From NCBI GenBank assembly GCA_000415965.1, contig KE356560.1:2251750-2315749 (forward strand): a stretch of 64,000 nt of DNA. The letters run 5' to 3'. The stretch comes from Haloquadratum walsbyi J07HQW1. GTDB lineage: Archaea > Halobacteriota > Halobacteria > Halobacteriales > Haloferacaceae. This document shows positions 19,446 to 28,720 of this stretch, one piece after another; position 1 is the stretch's first letter; each line of letters begins with the position of its first letter. The position numbers were made by a program, and so were the translations under genes. The notes beneath the pieces were generated by a model. That model worked only from the letters and a program-made list of their open reading frames with translations, was not told the origin of the DNA and ran no database searches.

Positions 19446-20393
19446 GTGCAAATCGTCGGGTATGATACGAGTGCGCCGGGGATGTACATAACTCATGCTG
19501 AAACGCAAGCAAATCCATCGGATTCATCAAACGAGGTTGAGTTTCTGTCGCTCGCTCCCGGGACCGAACTTGCCTATACGCTCGGACAGCGCCATTGTGC
19601 GGGTGTCATAACCGATGAGGGTCACTACCCCTGTACAGATACGTCAGCGCCATACTGTCGGGAACATAACTCAACGTGGGTCTGCGCGAAGTGTACCGGT
19701 ACGTGTCTCAAAGATGAAATGGACTGCTATGAACCACATGCCATTTATCTCGCTGTTTTCGCTCCAGATACTCATAAAGTAGGGGTAACAAAGCACTGGC
19801 GACTCACTCGGCGTCTCGCTGAGCAGGGAGCGGATTATGGAATTCACCTCCAAACAGTTTCTAATGGTCGGATTGCCCGTGAGCGGGAGGCAGCAATCGT
19901 AGCGGCTGCGTCAATTACTGATCGGATTCGTGTCGCAACGAAGCAGACCAGCTTGTATCAAGACGTCGATAAATCTGCAATAGCCACCCGATTGGCTGAT
20001 ATCGATGCTCAGTCAGCTATTGAATTGAACGCCGGGTCTGAGGCTGAGGCTGAGACAGAGACGGAGACGAATAGATACATCGAGACCCTCCCAGAGATTG
20101 ATCTGTCTGTCTCTGAACTGATGACAAACACAGCTGAAGAGCATCAAACCGCTATGAGGCAGAATCCTGACCCACCCGCAATCTATCGATTGAGATACGC
20201 ATTTGAAGTTACTGATCGACCTGTGTCTGAGACAGTTATTACTGGAACAGTCCGCGGAATCAAAGGGCGACTCATGATACTTGATTATGCCGGGAGCACA
20301 TACACGGTTGATTTGCGTGACCTCGTTGGTCATAGAATAAACGCAGGAGCGACAACACGCAATCTTCAGGCCAGTCTTGATGCATGGGAATGA
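19446..20393 (+). CDS. DUF2797 family protein
   Basis: 315 residues from a GTG at 19446. A Cys-rich N-terminal half (CAGVITDEGHYPC, YCREH, WVCAKCTGTCLKDEMDC) suggests one or two zinc sites. It is followed by AIYLAVFAPDTHKVGVTKHWRLTRRLAEQGA, quoted as its parts, which resembles a GIY-YIG-like core. The middle (residues ~205-230) is an Ala/Glu/Thr run (EAEAETETETN) coded by a GAGACN-type repeat, absent from the family core. Function of DUF2797 is unknown; a nucleic-acid role is a guess from the GIY-YIG resemblance. Followed directly by an IS relic at 20433. Confidence 0.85.
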   Translation: MQIVGYDTSAPGMYITHAETQANPSDSSNEVEFLSLAPGTELAYTLGQRHCAGVITDEGHYPCTDTSAPYCREHNSTWVCAKCTGTCLKDEMDCYEPHAIYLAVFAPDTHKVGVTKHWRLTRRLAEQGADYGIHLQTVSNGRIAREREAAIVAAASITDRIRVATKQTSLYQDVDKSAIATRLADIDAQSAIELNAGSEAEAETETETNRYIETLPEIDLSVSELMTNTAEEHQTAMRQNPDPPAIYRLRYAFEVTDRPVSETVITGTVRGIKGRLMILDYAGSTYTVDLRDLVGHRINAGATTRNLQASLDAWE

Positions 20394-20432
20394 TCCTTAT
20401 AATATTATATTGTTAATTCAGATATCTGAGTG

Positions 20433-20885
20433 TTGACGTCCTCCCCGGGGTAAATGCGGAGGAATCCCGAGCGGTGGGAGTCTCAGGTCCGAAGTCCAAT
20501 CAGCGGACTACCAGTCTTTTTGAACGCCGGGAGTCCCACAGTCTTGCTGTGGTGGACTACTGGCGGTGCCAAGCCGCCGTTACCCCTATCCTCGACCGTG
20601 TACGGCGTCCCGGTGTTGTTTTTGACACAAGGACGCCGGCAGGCGTCAGCGGAGTCGGGGTTACCCTTTGATTCGGTTTGAACAGTCGTCACAGCCACAC
20701 TCTTTTTGAATATGCGTTCGCCGACTGTTCTGTCGGATACTGCCTTGTTACGCGGGCGGACAGACCGTGGTTCGAAAGTCTTCGATTTTCGTCATCACGA
20801 GAGATTGAAGCTCTCCCGAAGGACGGTTCCGAATCCGCTCCGTTCGGATTGACTCTTCTCCACTAATGGAGGGTTGCCTGTCAAT
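20433..20885 (-). mobile_element. IS1341-type element relic (type A end), copy 1
   Basis: The plus strand begins TTGACGTCCTCCCC and continues with GCGGAGGAATCCC. This is the reverse complement of the 3' end of haloarchaeal TnpB-only elements, with the usual hairpin around the GGAGGAATCC block. Sequence homologous to copies at 21.6, 27.7, 30.1 and 35.0 kb follows, interrupted by local inverted repeats. No tnpB frame survives. In intact elements this end encodes the TnpB guide RNA; whether this copy is transcribed is unknown. Confidence 0.65.
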
Positions 20886-21060
20886 TAAACGTCGGGATTC
20901 TGAAACTCAGACTGCTGTCGAACGTTGACTGTTGCCCAAGTAGGTTCAGTTTACACTATCTTAGTTTTGTTTGCTTATCGACACAAGATGATCGATGTGA
21001 TACTCAAATTGATGCTTGGAATATCAACAACCATTTCCAATCTGGGGAAGAACTGGTGAT

Positions 21061-21543
21061 ATGGCTGATGATTCAGAGGAGTCCGTTGACGTAGACCCTG
21101 AGACTAACACCGATACTGAATCAGGAGATGATACCGCGAACGATACATCTGCTGACACCGCGGATACTGATGAGGATGAAAAGTCATTTCGTGAGCGGGT
21201 GGAGGAAATCCGTCAGCGACGTGCTGAAGAGCGCGAATCGGGCGAGCGACCGGAGCCTGATGAGATGATGGGCGGTGGCGGTGGTCCAGGCGGCGCCCCC
21301 GGGGGGATGGGCGGAATGGGCGGCGGTGGTGGCGGTGGCGGTAACCCATTTGCGCAGATGATGAGCGGAATGATGGGTGGCGGTGGACCAGGTGCTGGTG
21401 GTCCAGATGGTATGAGCGACGGCGATGACAATGGCAATGAAGAAGTTGTTCGTGAGATACGACAACTCCGTGATGAGGTCCGAGATGCAACCCGGCAGCT
21501 ACAACGAATCGCCCAGGCTGTTGAGGATCTCACTGATAATTAA
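21061..21543 (+). CDS. Gly/Met-rich haloarchaeal protein with coiled-coil end
   Basis: 160 residues from the ATG at 21061 (an upstream ATG at 21016 reads sequence unlike the family). Three parts: an Asp/Thr/Ser-rich N-terminus (1-40), a charged helix SFRERVEEIRQRRAEER (~42-58), a Gly/Met/Pro-rich low-complexity middle (~67-125; GGMGGMGGGGGGGG, NPFAQMMSGMMGG) and a C-terminal amphipathic helix (VVREIRQLRDEVRDATRQLQ) likely to self-associate. The order recurs in haloarchaeal hypothetical proteins as I remember them. Function unknown; the two helices and flexible middle suggest an oligomeric scaffold, which is only inference. Probably leaderless. Confidence 0.75.
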   Translation: MADDSEESVDVDPETNTDTESGDDTANDTSADTADTDEDEKSFRERVEEIRQRRAEERESGERPEPDEMMGGGGGPGGAPGGMGGMGGGGGGGGNPFAQMMSGMMGGGGPGAGGPDGMSDGDDNGNEEVVREIRQLRDEVRDATRQLQRIAQAVEDLTDN

Positions 21544-21636
21544 GCGACATCTTAGTGAGGAGAACTGCTGATGATATTATATTTCTCTGCGAGTCTCACG
21601 ACAAATCGAAGAAACTAATTTTGATATCTACTCTGA

Positions 21637-22112
21637 TTGACATCCTCCTCCGGCTAAAGGCGGGAGGAATCCCACAGCACCACACTGCTTGTTTGGGAAT
21701 GTCAGGTTTATACACTACCAAATCAGCATACCGTTAGAATCGGTGTGTGGTCGGTCACTGGGCAGTCTCTTGGGAGTGCTAAGACCCCCGGTACTCCTAT
21801 TTTCAACTGAAGCAAGGATATTGTGTTATTTGTGTCACAAGAGTTTCCGTCAGTCTCAACAGACTCGGAGTTGGGTTACTTCTTGTTTGAGTGTCGTTTA
21901 CTTCAGGATAGACATTCTCCGCTCTGTTCACGCCAGCGGTGGGCATTGCGTCACAGTTCGTAGTCTCCACACAGACAGTCCACGGTTGATGCGCTGACTC
22001 TCGCTTTCGCAGACACGAACTGTCTGCTTGTATCCACTCGGAGAGTTTGACGACTTCGATGGCTTCGACTCTCGGCTTGGAGATGAGGTGCTCAAACGTG
22101 CACCCGTGTGAG
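21637..22112 (-). pseudogene. IS1341-type element relic (type A), copy 2, with TnpB C-terminal remnant
   Basis: The plus strand starts TTGACATCCTCCTCC and GGAGGAATCCCAC, the conserved end. A degenerate minus-strand frame from ~22100 to ~21803 keeps TnpB C-terminal features: VKLSEWIQADSSC, CLRKRESAHQPWTVCVE and TNCDAMPTAGVNRAENVY. The last looks like the final zinc/RuvC region of this TnpB subfamily. The rest of tnpB is gone. The relic abuts the stop codon of the nucleoside hydrolase gene, so the two may have fused at that end. Confidence 0.7.
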
Positions 22113-23162
22113 TCACAACTCAGGTTCAGATTCAGATTCAGATTCAGATTCAGATTCAGGTTCATGTGTCTGATGCGGGTTAGCATGCGCAAGTGCATCA
22201 AGAAGGATCGTCCGGAATCGGTCAGTGTCTATCGATTTAATCACACGCGCATTCGCTGGATGAGCGAGCACATCAAGCTCATCAGCGAGTGTATACCCAC
22301 GAGTCGGACCGCTTCGGGAATCGACATTTATATAGCATCGCGTTGCAGTCTGGATTACGTCTGGGTCAAGCACTGTTGCCATCGTGAGTGAGTCTGGATG
22401 TGTCGCAGTGTCAGTATCAGTGTTATCATCACTATTACTATTGGCTGAATCGGTTGCCCCGTGTGTAAACTGACGCACTGGTTGTATAATGGTCGTGTAA
22501 AATGAGGCTAATTCGGTATCGAGTTGTGCTATCTGCTCGAATGTGTCTGAACCAAGTTCCGCATCTCTTACTGTCACTCCCCAGTCAATAAGCGTGATTT
22601 CGAACGCGTCGACGACCATTGCTGCTGCATCAGGGTCAACCCAGAAATTATACTCTGCTGCAGGAGTAACATTGCCGAGCGTATTCACAGCACCACCCAT
22701 ACACACAACCTGATCGAGTAACTCAGGTAGTTCCGGTTCAAGTTGTAATGCAAGCGCAAGGTTCGTCAGTGGTGCAATAGCGACAACCGTTATTTCACCC
22801 GGATTTTCTCGAGCCATCCGGACAATGTATTTGACTGCGTGCATATCTCCAGATGGAATCCCCGTCTGTGGAAAGAGCGATCCACCCAACCCGCCTTCGC
22901 CGTGCACGTAATCGGCGTAATCATAGCTTTTCTGCAGTGGATCTTGTGCACCCTCATAGACGGGTACCTCATCGGCGACGCCCGCAGTCTGTAGTGTATA
23001 CTTTGCGTTTTCGACCTGCCGAGTGAATTCAACATTCCCAGCACAAATTGTCACACCCTCAAGTTCGATCCGATCAGAGAGCGCAGCAAGGACTAACGCC
23101 TGGGTGTCATCACCGGCAGTGTCTGTATCAACAATCACTCGGGTCCGGTCGGTATCGTCCAT
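22113..23162 (-). CDS. Inosine/uridine-preferring nucleoside hydrolase
   Basis: 349 residues from the ATG at 23162; the upstream ATG at 23189 is nine codons earlier and less likely. The Ca2+-binding aspartate cluster is DTDTAGDD (12-19). Other family marks are TICAGNVEF, VVAIAPLTNLALAL, VVCMGGAV and EYNFWVDPDAA. The enzyme splits ribonucleosides into base and ribose. An insert of Ser/Asn/Asp/Thr repeats (SANSNSDDNTDTDTATH) interrupts the C-terminal third. The protein ends in a Ser-Glu repeat coded by GATTCA units, running up to the edge of an IS relic. No operon partner. Confidence 0.9.
   Translation of the reverse strand: MDDTDRTRVIVDTDTAGDDTQALVLAALSDRIELEGVTICAGNVEFTRQVENAKYTLQTAGVADEVPVYEGAQDPLQKSYDYADYVHGEGGLGGSLFPQTGIPSGDMHAVKYIVRMARENPGEITVVAIAPLTNLALALQLEPELPELLDQVVCMGGAVNTLGNVTPAAEYNFWVDPDAAAMVVDAFEITLIDWGVTVRDAELGSDTFEQIAQLDTELASFYTTIIQPVRQFTHGATDSANSNSDDNTDTDTATHPDSLTMATVLDPDVIQTATRCYINVDSRSGPTRGYTLADELDVLAHPANARVIKSIDTDRFRTILLDALAHANPHQTHEPESESESESESEPEL
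22121..22165. repeat. GATTCA hexamer repeat inside the nucleoside hydrolase 3' end
   Basis: Six to seven near-identical hexamers code for alternating Ser and Glu at the protein's C-terminus. Slippage here would add or remove residue pairs without changing frame. Confidence 0.85.
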
Positions 23163-23267
23163 CAACAAATATGATATCTCAAAACCCAAACCGCCACCGG
23201 TCAGAAAAGTTGCTTTATTAGTTGTTGAGATTCTCTCACCCCCTGAAGAGGTGGGCTTCCGCTCGTT

Positions 23268-24566
23268 CTATGTCATCTGTCGATATAATGAGAGTAAGTC
23301 ATCAACAACTCGGGTAACACTCAGTTTTGAGCGGTGATTGAGACATGCGTTCATAAATCGCTCATGATCTGTAAGTACCTCAATAACTTTGAGACCACAT
23401 GCTGCTGGATTATCAGGCTGGTAGTGTCGTCCAGTGATTCCATCATCAATTGTTGATGAGAGCGCACCAGCGTCAACCCCAACAACAGGAGTTCCACATG
23501 CAATTGCCTCCAGCGCAACGAGTCCCTGTGTCTCGACTGGGCTTGGAAACATAAATACATCAAGTGCAGAGTAAAATACCGGAAGTTCCTCACGTGAGAG
23601 AAATCCAAGAAAGTGGACATCCAACCCGAGTTCGTCAGCCAATATCTCAAGGTCCTCTCGTGCTGGACCATCACCACCGAACACAACCGTCGGTTCCACA
23701 TCAAGTGAATCGATATTACGCTCATCAATCAACTCCTGTTGAGTATGTCTACTATCATCGTCTGAATGAAGAGTTATATCAAACTCTCCGGCAGTTGTAG
23801 ACTGTGCATTATCTTCAGTCGATGCTGTGGTCTGCGATTCGACTGTTGATGAATTACCATTCTGTTTGTGCTTGATCCATGCAGCCGCATGGAGTAGCTC
23901 TGAAAGGTTTTTTTCATAGCCATGGCGCCCAGTGTATCCAATAAGTGGACCAGCAGGGAGATTGTATTTATCACAGAATGCAGCGGTGGTTGATTTATCT
24001 ACCGGATGAAAAAAATCAGTATCAACGCCATTGGAGATAACCGTCAACTTCGCGTCAGGGTCGATTGATGATCTGAGTCGATTACGAGCATCATATGTCG
24101 GACAAATGACTGCATCTGCACGTGAGAGGAACCAGTGTTCGTACTCATTAGCGATTGCACTGACGACTCGCTCAACCCGCGGTCGGGAGGTGAGATAATC
24201 AGCGTACTCACCTGTCGGGGTGTGATATGAGGCAATGAGTGGTACATCTGCACGACGAGCTAATCGAACGCCGCTGAGACCAAGTGCGAATGGCGTATGT
24301 GTATGAACAACATCAATATTAGCCATATCAAGCTCATCAGGAAGCAATGGAAGTCCGAGTCGGAATCCGTCGTATAGTGGAAACGGAAGACTGTGGATGC
24401 TGAACTCTCCTGTCGTTGAATCATACTGCTCTGCGGCCGGGTATACAATCTGCATTGTTCCACCGCGGTCACGCCAATGATCTCGCCACGTCTGAATGGT
24501 ATATGAAACACCATTGACTGTCGGTAAGTATGTATCAGTGAACGCAACAACGGTGGGGATACTCAT
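23268..24566 (-). CDS. GT4-family glycosyltransferase
   Basis: 432 residues. N-terminal GT-B domain: VAFTDTYLPTVNGVSYTIQT (nucleotide-sugar glycosyltransferase start) and DVVHTHTPFALGLSGVRLA. The second domain begins near residue 170 (VISNGVDTDFFHP, GYTGRHGYEKN) and holds the E-X7-E motif ETQGLVALE in SPVETQGLVALEAIACG. A ~50-residue Ser/Thr/Asp-rich insert (NSSTVESQTTASTEDN and on) lies between two strands of that domain. Likely transfers a hexose to a lipid or glycan; related archaeal proteins include diacylglycerol glycosyltransferases. The neighbouring GT4 gene is on the same strand 102 bases upstream. Confidence 0.88.
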   Translation of the reverse strand: MSIPTVVAFTDTYLPTVNGVSYTIQTWRDHWRDRGGTMQIVYPAAEQYDSTTGEFSIHSLPFPLYDGFRLGLPLLPDELDMANIDVVHTHTPFALGLSGVRLARRADVPLIASYHTPTGEYADYLTSRPRVERVVSAIANEYEHWFLSRADAVICPTYDARNRLRSSIDPDAKLTVISNGVDTDFFHPVDKSTTAAFCDKYNLPAGPLIGYTGRHGYEKNLSELLHAAAWIKHKQNGNSSTVESQTTASTEDNAQSTTAGEFDITLHSDDDSRHTQQELIDERNIDSLDVEPTVVFGGDGPAREDLEILADELGLDVHFLGFLSREELPVFYSALDVFMFPSPVETQGLVALEAIACGTPVVGVDAGALSSTIDDGITGRHYQPDNPAACGLKVIEVLTDHERFMNACLNHRSKLSVTRVVDDLLSLYRQMT

Positions 24567-24668
24567 CGAGTTTGATTCGCGGAGTATCGGTTAATTGGTT
24601 ATGGATTCGAATTGAATATATCAGTGACACTGCTATTGGTCTCTTTCCACCGGATTCATCCGAGTAAA

Positions 24669-25967
24669 TTATCTGATATCTGCAGCCGGGATCTCACGAT
24701 CAGCCTCAGCGGCTGTAATGACCGTTTCATACGTTTCAACGAGTCGGTCACCAACACGTTCGAGATTGTGATCCTGAGCAGTTGCTTTTGCATTCTCACC
24801 AAGCCGGGATCGCAATGTTGGGTTATTCACCAAGCGATGAATCGCATCACGGAATTCCTGTTGAGTTTCACACTTCAGACAATCCTCATTGTGCGTGTAG
24901 AATTCTTCAAAAACGGGGATATCGCGAAGCACAACTGCCTTTCCGCAGGCCATCGCCTCAAGTACTGCAATCCCTTGATTTTCATTTTTTGTCGGAAAGA
25001 AATAGATATCTCCAGCGGCGTATGCACCACGAATATCATCAATCCACCCAGTGAATGTGACATTCGATGGTGGATTCTTCGTCCATCGCCGGACTGTCCT
25101 CGAAGCCTGCGGACCGGTGTCATATGGTCCAAACCATGCAAAATCGTATGATGTTTGTTCTGCTACCTGGCAGAATGTGGTTAGCCCTTTTCGTTCGAAC
25201 ACATTTCCAACACCAAATACGACCGTGCCCGAAAGGTCATATCGGTCGCGATAATGCTCGCGATACGACTCAAACCCGGATAATGACTCGATATCAACGC
25301 CGTTCGTTATTGCCTGAATCGGTGCTTCAACGGGATATGCCTGTAAAATTCGTCGCGTATATGCTGATGGGCATAAAAGAAGGTCCGCGTGTGAATAAAA
25401 CCATTTGAGATATCGTTCAACAACTGGTGCGACTGTCGTTGACCCACGGAATGATTCTGCGAAGTCTTCGCGAGTGACGTGTGCATGGAGGATCAGTGGT
25501 ATTTTGCTCCGAAGTGCATACTGGGCAACAACGACCGATCCTGGTCCCACAAGATTACAATGGATAATATCATACGCCTGTTCAGAACTCACAGCACTAT
25601 CAGACGTGTCAATGGTAGTATCAGTATCAGTATCAGCAGCAGAAACGGAGACGGGAGTTTGAGTGGAATCCGCATGTGATTGAGCGCTTCTATCGGGGTC
25701 AGACCGAGAATTTCTATCAGAAGATTGCTCATTCGGGTTATTGCAGGTTCCTAAATCTGGAATAAGATCTGCATCTGATGTGGAGGACCAAAGTGTGTTT
25801 GTGACCCATTTTCGCGGAGAGAAAGCCTGTTGCGGTGATGTATATACTTCAACATCCGCTGTATCAGTTAATTCAAGTGCCGCACGCTGGTGGTCGACTG
25901 CTGTCCCAATGCCACTGCGGTCGAGTCGGGATTCGAGTTCAAGATAATTCAATACACGAAGGGTCAC
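24669..25967 (-). CDS. GT4-family glycosyltransferase
   Basis: 432 residues. GT-B fold with RSGIGTAVDHQRAALE near the N-terminus, YDIIHCNLVGPGSVVVAQYA, LILHAHVTREDFAESF and LLCPSAYTRRIL. The donor-binding half has ITNGVDIESLSGF, VFGVGNVFERKGL and the E-X7-E motif ENQGIAVLE. Residues ~70-135 are an Asn/Ser/Asp/Thr-rich insert (SVSAADTDTDTTIDTSD) encoded partly by a GTATCA repeat. It resembles archaeal family-4 glucosyltransferases that act on lipids; acceptor unknown. It precedes the other GT4 gene and could share its transcript. Confidence 0.87.
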   Translation of the reverse strand: MTLRVLNYLELESRLDRSGIGTAVDHQRAALELTDTADVEVYTSPQQAFSPRKWVTNTLWSSTSDADLIPDLGTCNNPNEQSSDRNSRSDPDRSAQSHADSTQTPVSVSAADTDTDTTIDTSDSAVSSEQAYDIIHCNLVGPGSVVVAQYALRSKIPLILHAHVTREDFAESFRGSTTVAPVVERYLKWFYSHADLLLCPSAYTRRILQAYPVEAPIQAITNGVDIESLSGFESYREHYRDRYDLSGTVVFGVGNVFERKGLTTFCQVAEQTSYDFAWFGPYDTGPQASRTVRRWTKNPPSNVTFTGWIDDIRGAYAAGDIYFFPTKNENQGIAVLEAMACGKAVVLRDIPVFEEFYTHNEDCLKCETQQEFRDAIHRLVNNPTLRSRLGENAKATAQDHNLERVGDRLVETYETVITAAEADREIPAADIR

Positions 25968-26163
25968 GTCAGCGCCGAATTTGACTGCGGCGTATTTATA
26001 TGTCTGTTATTTACCCCGCTGAGGTCGTACTGACCGCATTATTTTCAGCGCATTATTATGAAATAAAACAGAGCAAAACAGAATAAAGATACAATTGAAA
26101 TGACAACTGAAGAGATACCACGGAATATCTTTGTGACTACATCAAAGACATGCAATCATACCC

Positions 26164-26442
26164 ATGAGCATTCCCGCCGAGCGGATGGAGCGATTGCACA
26201 CCCTCGCTCGCGAGGCAGTGGCTACCGGCAGAAAGACGCGAGCGCGGTCATATGTTCAACTTGCCAGGCGGATTGGCGAACGAAACCGTATCACTCTCCC
26301 ACGTCGATTTCGTCGTTTTAGTTGTGATAGCTGCGATATTTATCTCCGACCAGCGAAGACAGCACGTGTTCGACTTCAACCCGGTCACGTTGTCATTCGA
26401 TGTTTAGAATGTGGTGCAACAAAGCGGTATCCACACGAGTGA
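26164..26442 (+). CDS. rnp4: Ribonuclease P protein component 4 (Rpr2/Rpp21)
   Basis: 92 residues. An N-terminal helical region (MERLHTLAREAVATGRKTRARSY in parts; Met8 could be the start) is followed by a zinc ribbon with two pairs of Cys: CDSC near residue 54 and CLEC near 80. The RRIGERNRITLPRRFRRF segment preceding the ribbon is the family's RNA-contact region. Rnp4 joins Rnp1 to form part of archaeal RNase P, which trims tRNA 5' ends. It leads a plus-strand cluster with a YhbY protein (94 bases on) and MscS. Confidence 0.92.
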   Translation: MSIPAERMERLHTLAREAVATGRKTRARSYVQLARRIGERNRITLPRRFRRFSCDSCDIYLRPAKTARVRLQPGHVVIRCLECGATKRYPHE

Positions 26443-26535
26443 AATCTATATGACGACAGCTCAGTGTCTGCGGGTGTATCCAGAAGTCGACAATATATGT
26501 ATACTCGACACAAAATATTGTATAGGCGTTTCTTT

Positions 26536-26787
26536 ATGAATACACAGGCGCTTCGAAAGCGAGCACACGATTTGGATATAACCGTGTGGGTTGGAAAGAG
26601 TGGAATTGATCCTGTTGAACCAGAGTTAGATAATCAGCTGAAAGATACTGATCTGGTCAAAGTAAAATTCCTCCGCGCAGCACAGGGTGGGACAACAGTC
26701 GCAGAACTTGCAGCTGACCTCGCAGACCGGGTAGACGCCCACGTTATTGAAACGCGTGGAAATACAGGCGTTCTTTATCGACGATGA
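26536..26787 (+). CDS. YhbY/CRM-domain RNA-binding protein
   Basis: 83 residues from the ATG at 26536, taken instead of 26464 because the CRM domain starts at LRKRAHDLDITVWVGKSGI. The domain covers the whole protein: the GxxG-like WVGKSGID loop, a helix DPVEPELDNQLKDTDLVKVK and the strands ending HVIETRGNTGVLYRR. Bacterial YhbY binds the pre-50S ribosome. The archaeal role is probably in rRNA or RNase P RNA handling, suggested by the neighbouring rnp4. Its stop overlaps the mscS start by four bases (ATGA). Confidence 0.9.
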   Translation: MNTQALRKRAHDLDITVWVGKSGIDPVEPELDNQLKDTDLVKVKFLRAAQGGTTVAELAADLADRVDAHVIETRGNTGVLYRR

Positions 26788-27704
26788 GCACTCTGTTGGA
26801 TTGGACAACCACCTCACTGCAGGTTGGTGTTGACCTTTCTGGGTCAATTGCACGGTTGTTGACCCGTGCTGGTCTTCCTGAGACGGTCGCAGGACTGGCT
26901 GGGCAGGCGCTTGCATTCGTTGTAGTGTTCGCTGTTATCTTTCTCGGCGGTCGAGCTATTGTTATTCGACTTCTTGAACGACTGTTAGAATCTCGCGATG
27001 TCGAAGCGCATGCGCGAAAGCCTCTCCGTCGGATTGTTGTGATTGCTATTGGATTCGTTGCACTCACAATTGGGTTTGGGGCAGCAGGATATGGAAACTT
27101 TCTCCAGTCACTGGCAACTGTTGCTGCTGCAGCAACACTTGCAGTCGGGTTTGCGCTTCAGGATGTATTAAAGAACTTTGTTGCTGGCGTGTTTATTTAT
27201 GCTGACCGACCGTTCAAGATTGGCGATTGGATCGAGTGGAATGGATACGCTGGAGTTGTTCAAGACATCAGTTTTCGAGTAACACGAGTCCGGACATTTG
27301 ATAATGAGTTACTGACAGTCCCAAACTCGACACTGACTGATGGGGTCATTAAGAATCCAGTCGCAAATGAACGACTGCGGATGCAGGTTCCATTTGGTAT
27401 TAGTTACGATGATGATATCGATGCTGCTTCAGAAATCATTCATAATGCGGCTGATGATCATGCGGATATCTTAACAGACCCGGAGCCAACCGTCCGGCTT
27501 TCTGAGCTGGGTGACTCTGCTGTGACACTTCAATCACAGGTCTGGATTGACAATCCAAGTCGTGGTCGTGTTGCGAAAGCGCGCGCACAGTATGTACAAA
27601 TGGTGAAAGAACGGTTTGACCAGCGCGGAATCGACATGCCATATCCAAATCGAACACTGGAAGGTGAATTCACTATTGCGGGAGGCGGTATTGAACAATC
27701 TTGA
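26784..27704 (+). CDS. Small-conductance mechanosensitive channel family protein (MscS)
   Basis: 306 residues. Helices at ~38-58 and ~82-102, then the pore-lining Gly/Ala-rich helix AAAATLAVGFALQDVLKNFV (~114-133). The MscS beta domain follows with FIYADRPFKIGDWIEWNG, VVQDISFRVTRVRTFDNE and LTVPNSTLTDGVIKN. The channel opens under membrane tension on osmotic downshock. The gene overlaps the YhbY gene by ATGA and is the last of the three-gene cluster. The stop codon TGA lies in the TTGA that begins a type A IS relic, so the C-terminus may have been trimmed or changed by insertion. Confidence 0.92.
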   Translation: MSTLLDWTTTSLQVGVDLSGSIARLLTRAGLPETVAGLAGQALAFVVVFAVIFLGGRAIVIRLLERLLESRDVEAHARKPLRRIVVIAIGFVALTIGFGAAGYGNFLQSLATVAAAATLAVGFALQDVLKNFVAGVFIYADRPFKIGDWIEWNGYAGVVQDISFRVTRVRTFDNELLTVPNSTLTDGVIKNPVANERLRMQVPFGISYDDDIDAASEIIHNAADDHADILTDPEPTVRLSELGDSAVTLQSQVWIDNPSRGRVAKARAQYVQMVKERFDQRGIDMPYPNRTLEGEFTIAGGGIEQS

Positions 27705-28215
27705 GATCCTCCTCCGCCTGAAGGCGTCGTCACGCTGGGCGTGACTGCCCGCCAGACTGTGTCTGGCGACGGAGAGAATCCTACGGCACCACACCGCTGG
27801 ATTGAGACAGTAAGATTTGCACTCTCTCATTTGTTCCCGCGGTTGGAATCCACAAGGCAAACCACATATGTAGACTGATGGCTGTGTTAACCAGCCGAAA
27901 CTCCTCTCTTTAGCTAAGCCGGGTGTAGACTCAGAGTGACTTTCGTTATAGATGATGTCGAGACGGATGTTCTCCGCTCCATTCACATCGGCATTGAGCG
28001 CAACGCTACACGGCTCACAGACGACAGCCCACGTTCACGTTGGACACGCTGACTCTCGTTTTTTTTCCGCGGACACAACATATCTGACTCGTATCACGTT
28101 CAGATATTCCTCCGAGCTCAATACGCTTGAGTTTCGCCCTGTCAGTGAGAATCGAGGTGAAGCGGTCGAGCGCTCATCTGTGGGGGTCGGGGTCGCCGTG
28201 GTTGCCCCCAGTTTT
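27701..28215 (-). mobile_element. IS1341-type element relic (type A), copy 3
   Basis: The plus strand begins TTGAGATCCTCCTCCGCC at the mscS stop codon, with GGAGAGAATCCTACGGCACC later, a diverged form of the shared end. An extra ~45-base palindromic stretch (CCAGACTGTGTCTGG) has been added inside it. Between 27955 and 28110 the minus strand keeps TnpB-like wording (motifs for host-like SACVNGAE-type blocks), but no open frame survives. Confidence 0.6.
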
Positions 28216-28545
28216 TTGAGTTATCGTGTCATCCGTTGATGTGTTAATATGGATTGAAGACCACGCCGACCTCACCGCTTCAAAGACGTTCTTATCGCGG
28301 CAGACAGAACAGGCAATCAGATCGATGCCACGGCACGACCCGTGCGGTTGGAGTGGGACAGCTACGAGTGGCTGGAGGTATCATACTCTCAGGAAAGTGC
28401 CAAACAACAGCGCACAGACCAGAGTACCGTCCATCGTGACGGGAATATTACCGCCCGGGAATCGGTCTCGCCGAGACTCCCATGGAGGAAACTGCATCCG
28501 TTCACGCCGCGGAGGATATCATGAGTGGTTGCGGATTTTCGCTTG
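28216..28545 (+). pseudogene. Fragment resembling the TnpB C-terminal tail
   Basis: Plus-strand frames here keep EDHADLTASKTFLSRQTEQA, resembling the segment after the last zinc-finger pair of haloarchaeal TnpB (normally GHADLTAS). A frame-shifted serine/arginine-rich tail follows (PVRLEWDSYEWLEVSYS). Everything upstream, including both catalytic regions, is missing. It points away from copy 3 of the type A relic, so two elements may have been joined. The 28546-28720 remainder shows nothing. Confidence 0.45.
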
Positions 28546-28720
28546 GTAGGTTCAGTGGACTTTCAGCATCTCGAAACGCTTCAAAAGCTGGGTATATAGT
28601 ACTCTATCATAGATATTCGGATTAAGCTGTGACATATCAAGCCGTGCAATCGCATAGTGGGTGATGTGGGGTAGTGTCGGATTCATCCTGACCCTGAAAG
28701 TTTAGCGATTCCCCCTATTT

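Noticed and set aside
21104..21533. Minus-strand proline/histidine-rich frames across the Gly-rich gene
   Set aside because: They mirror the Gly-rich plus-strand coding repeat and have no acidic haloarchaeal composition.
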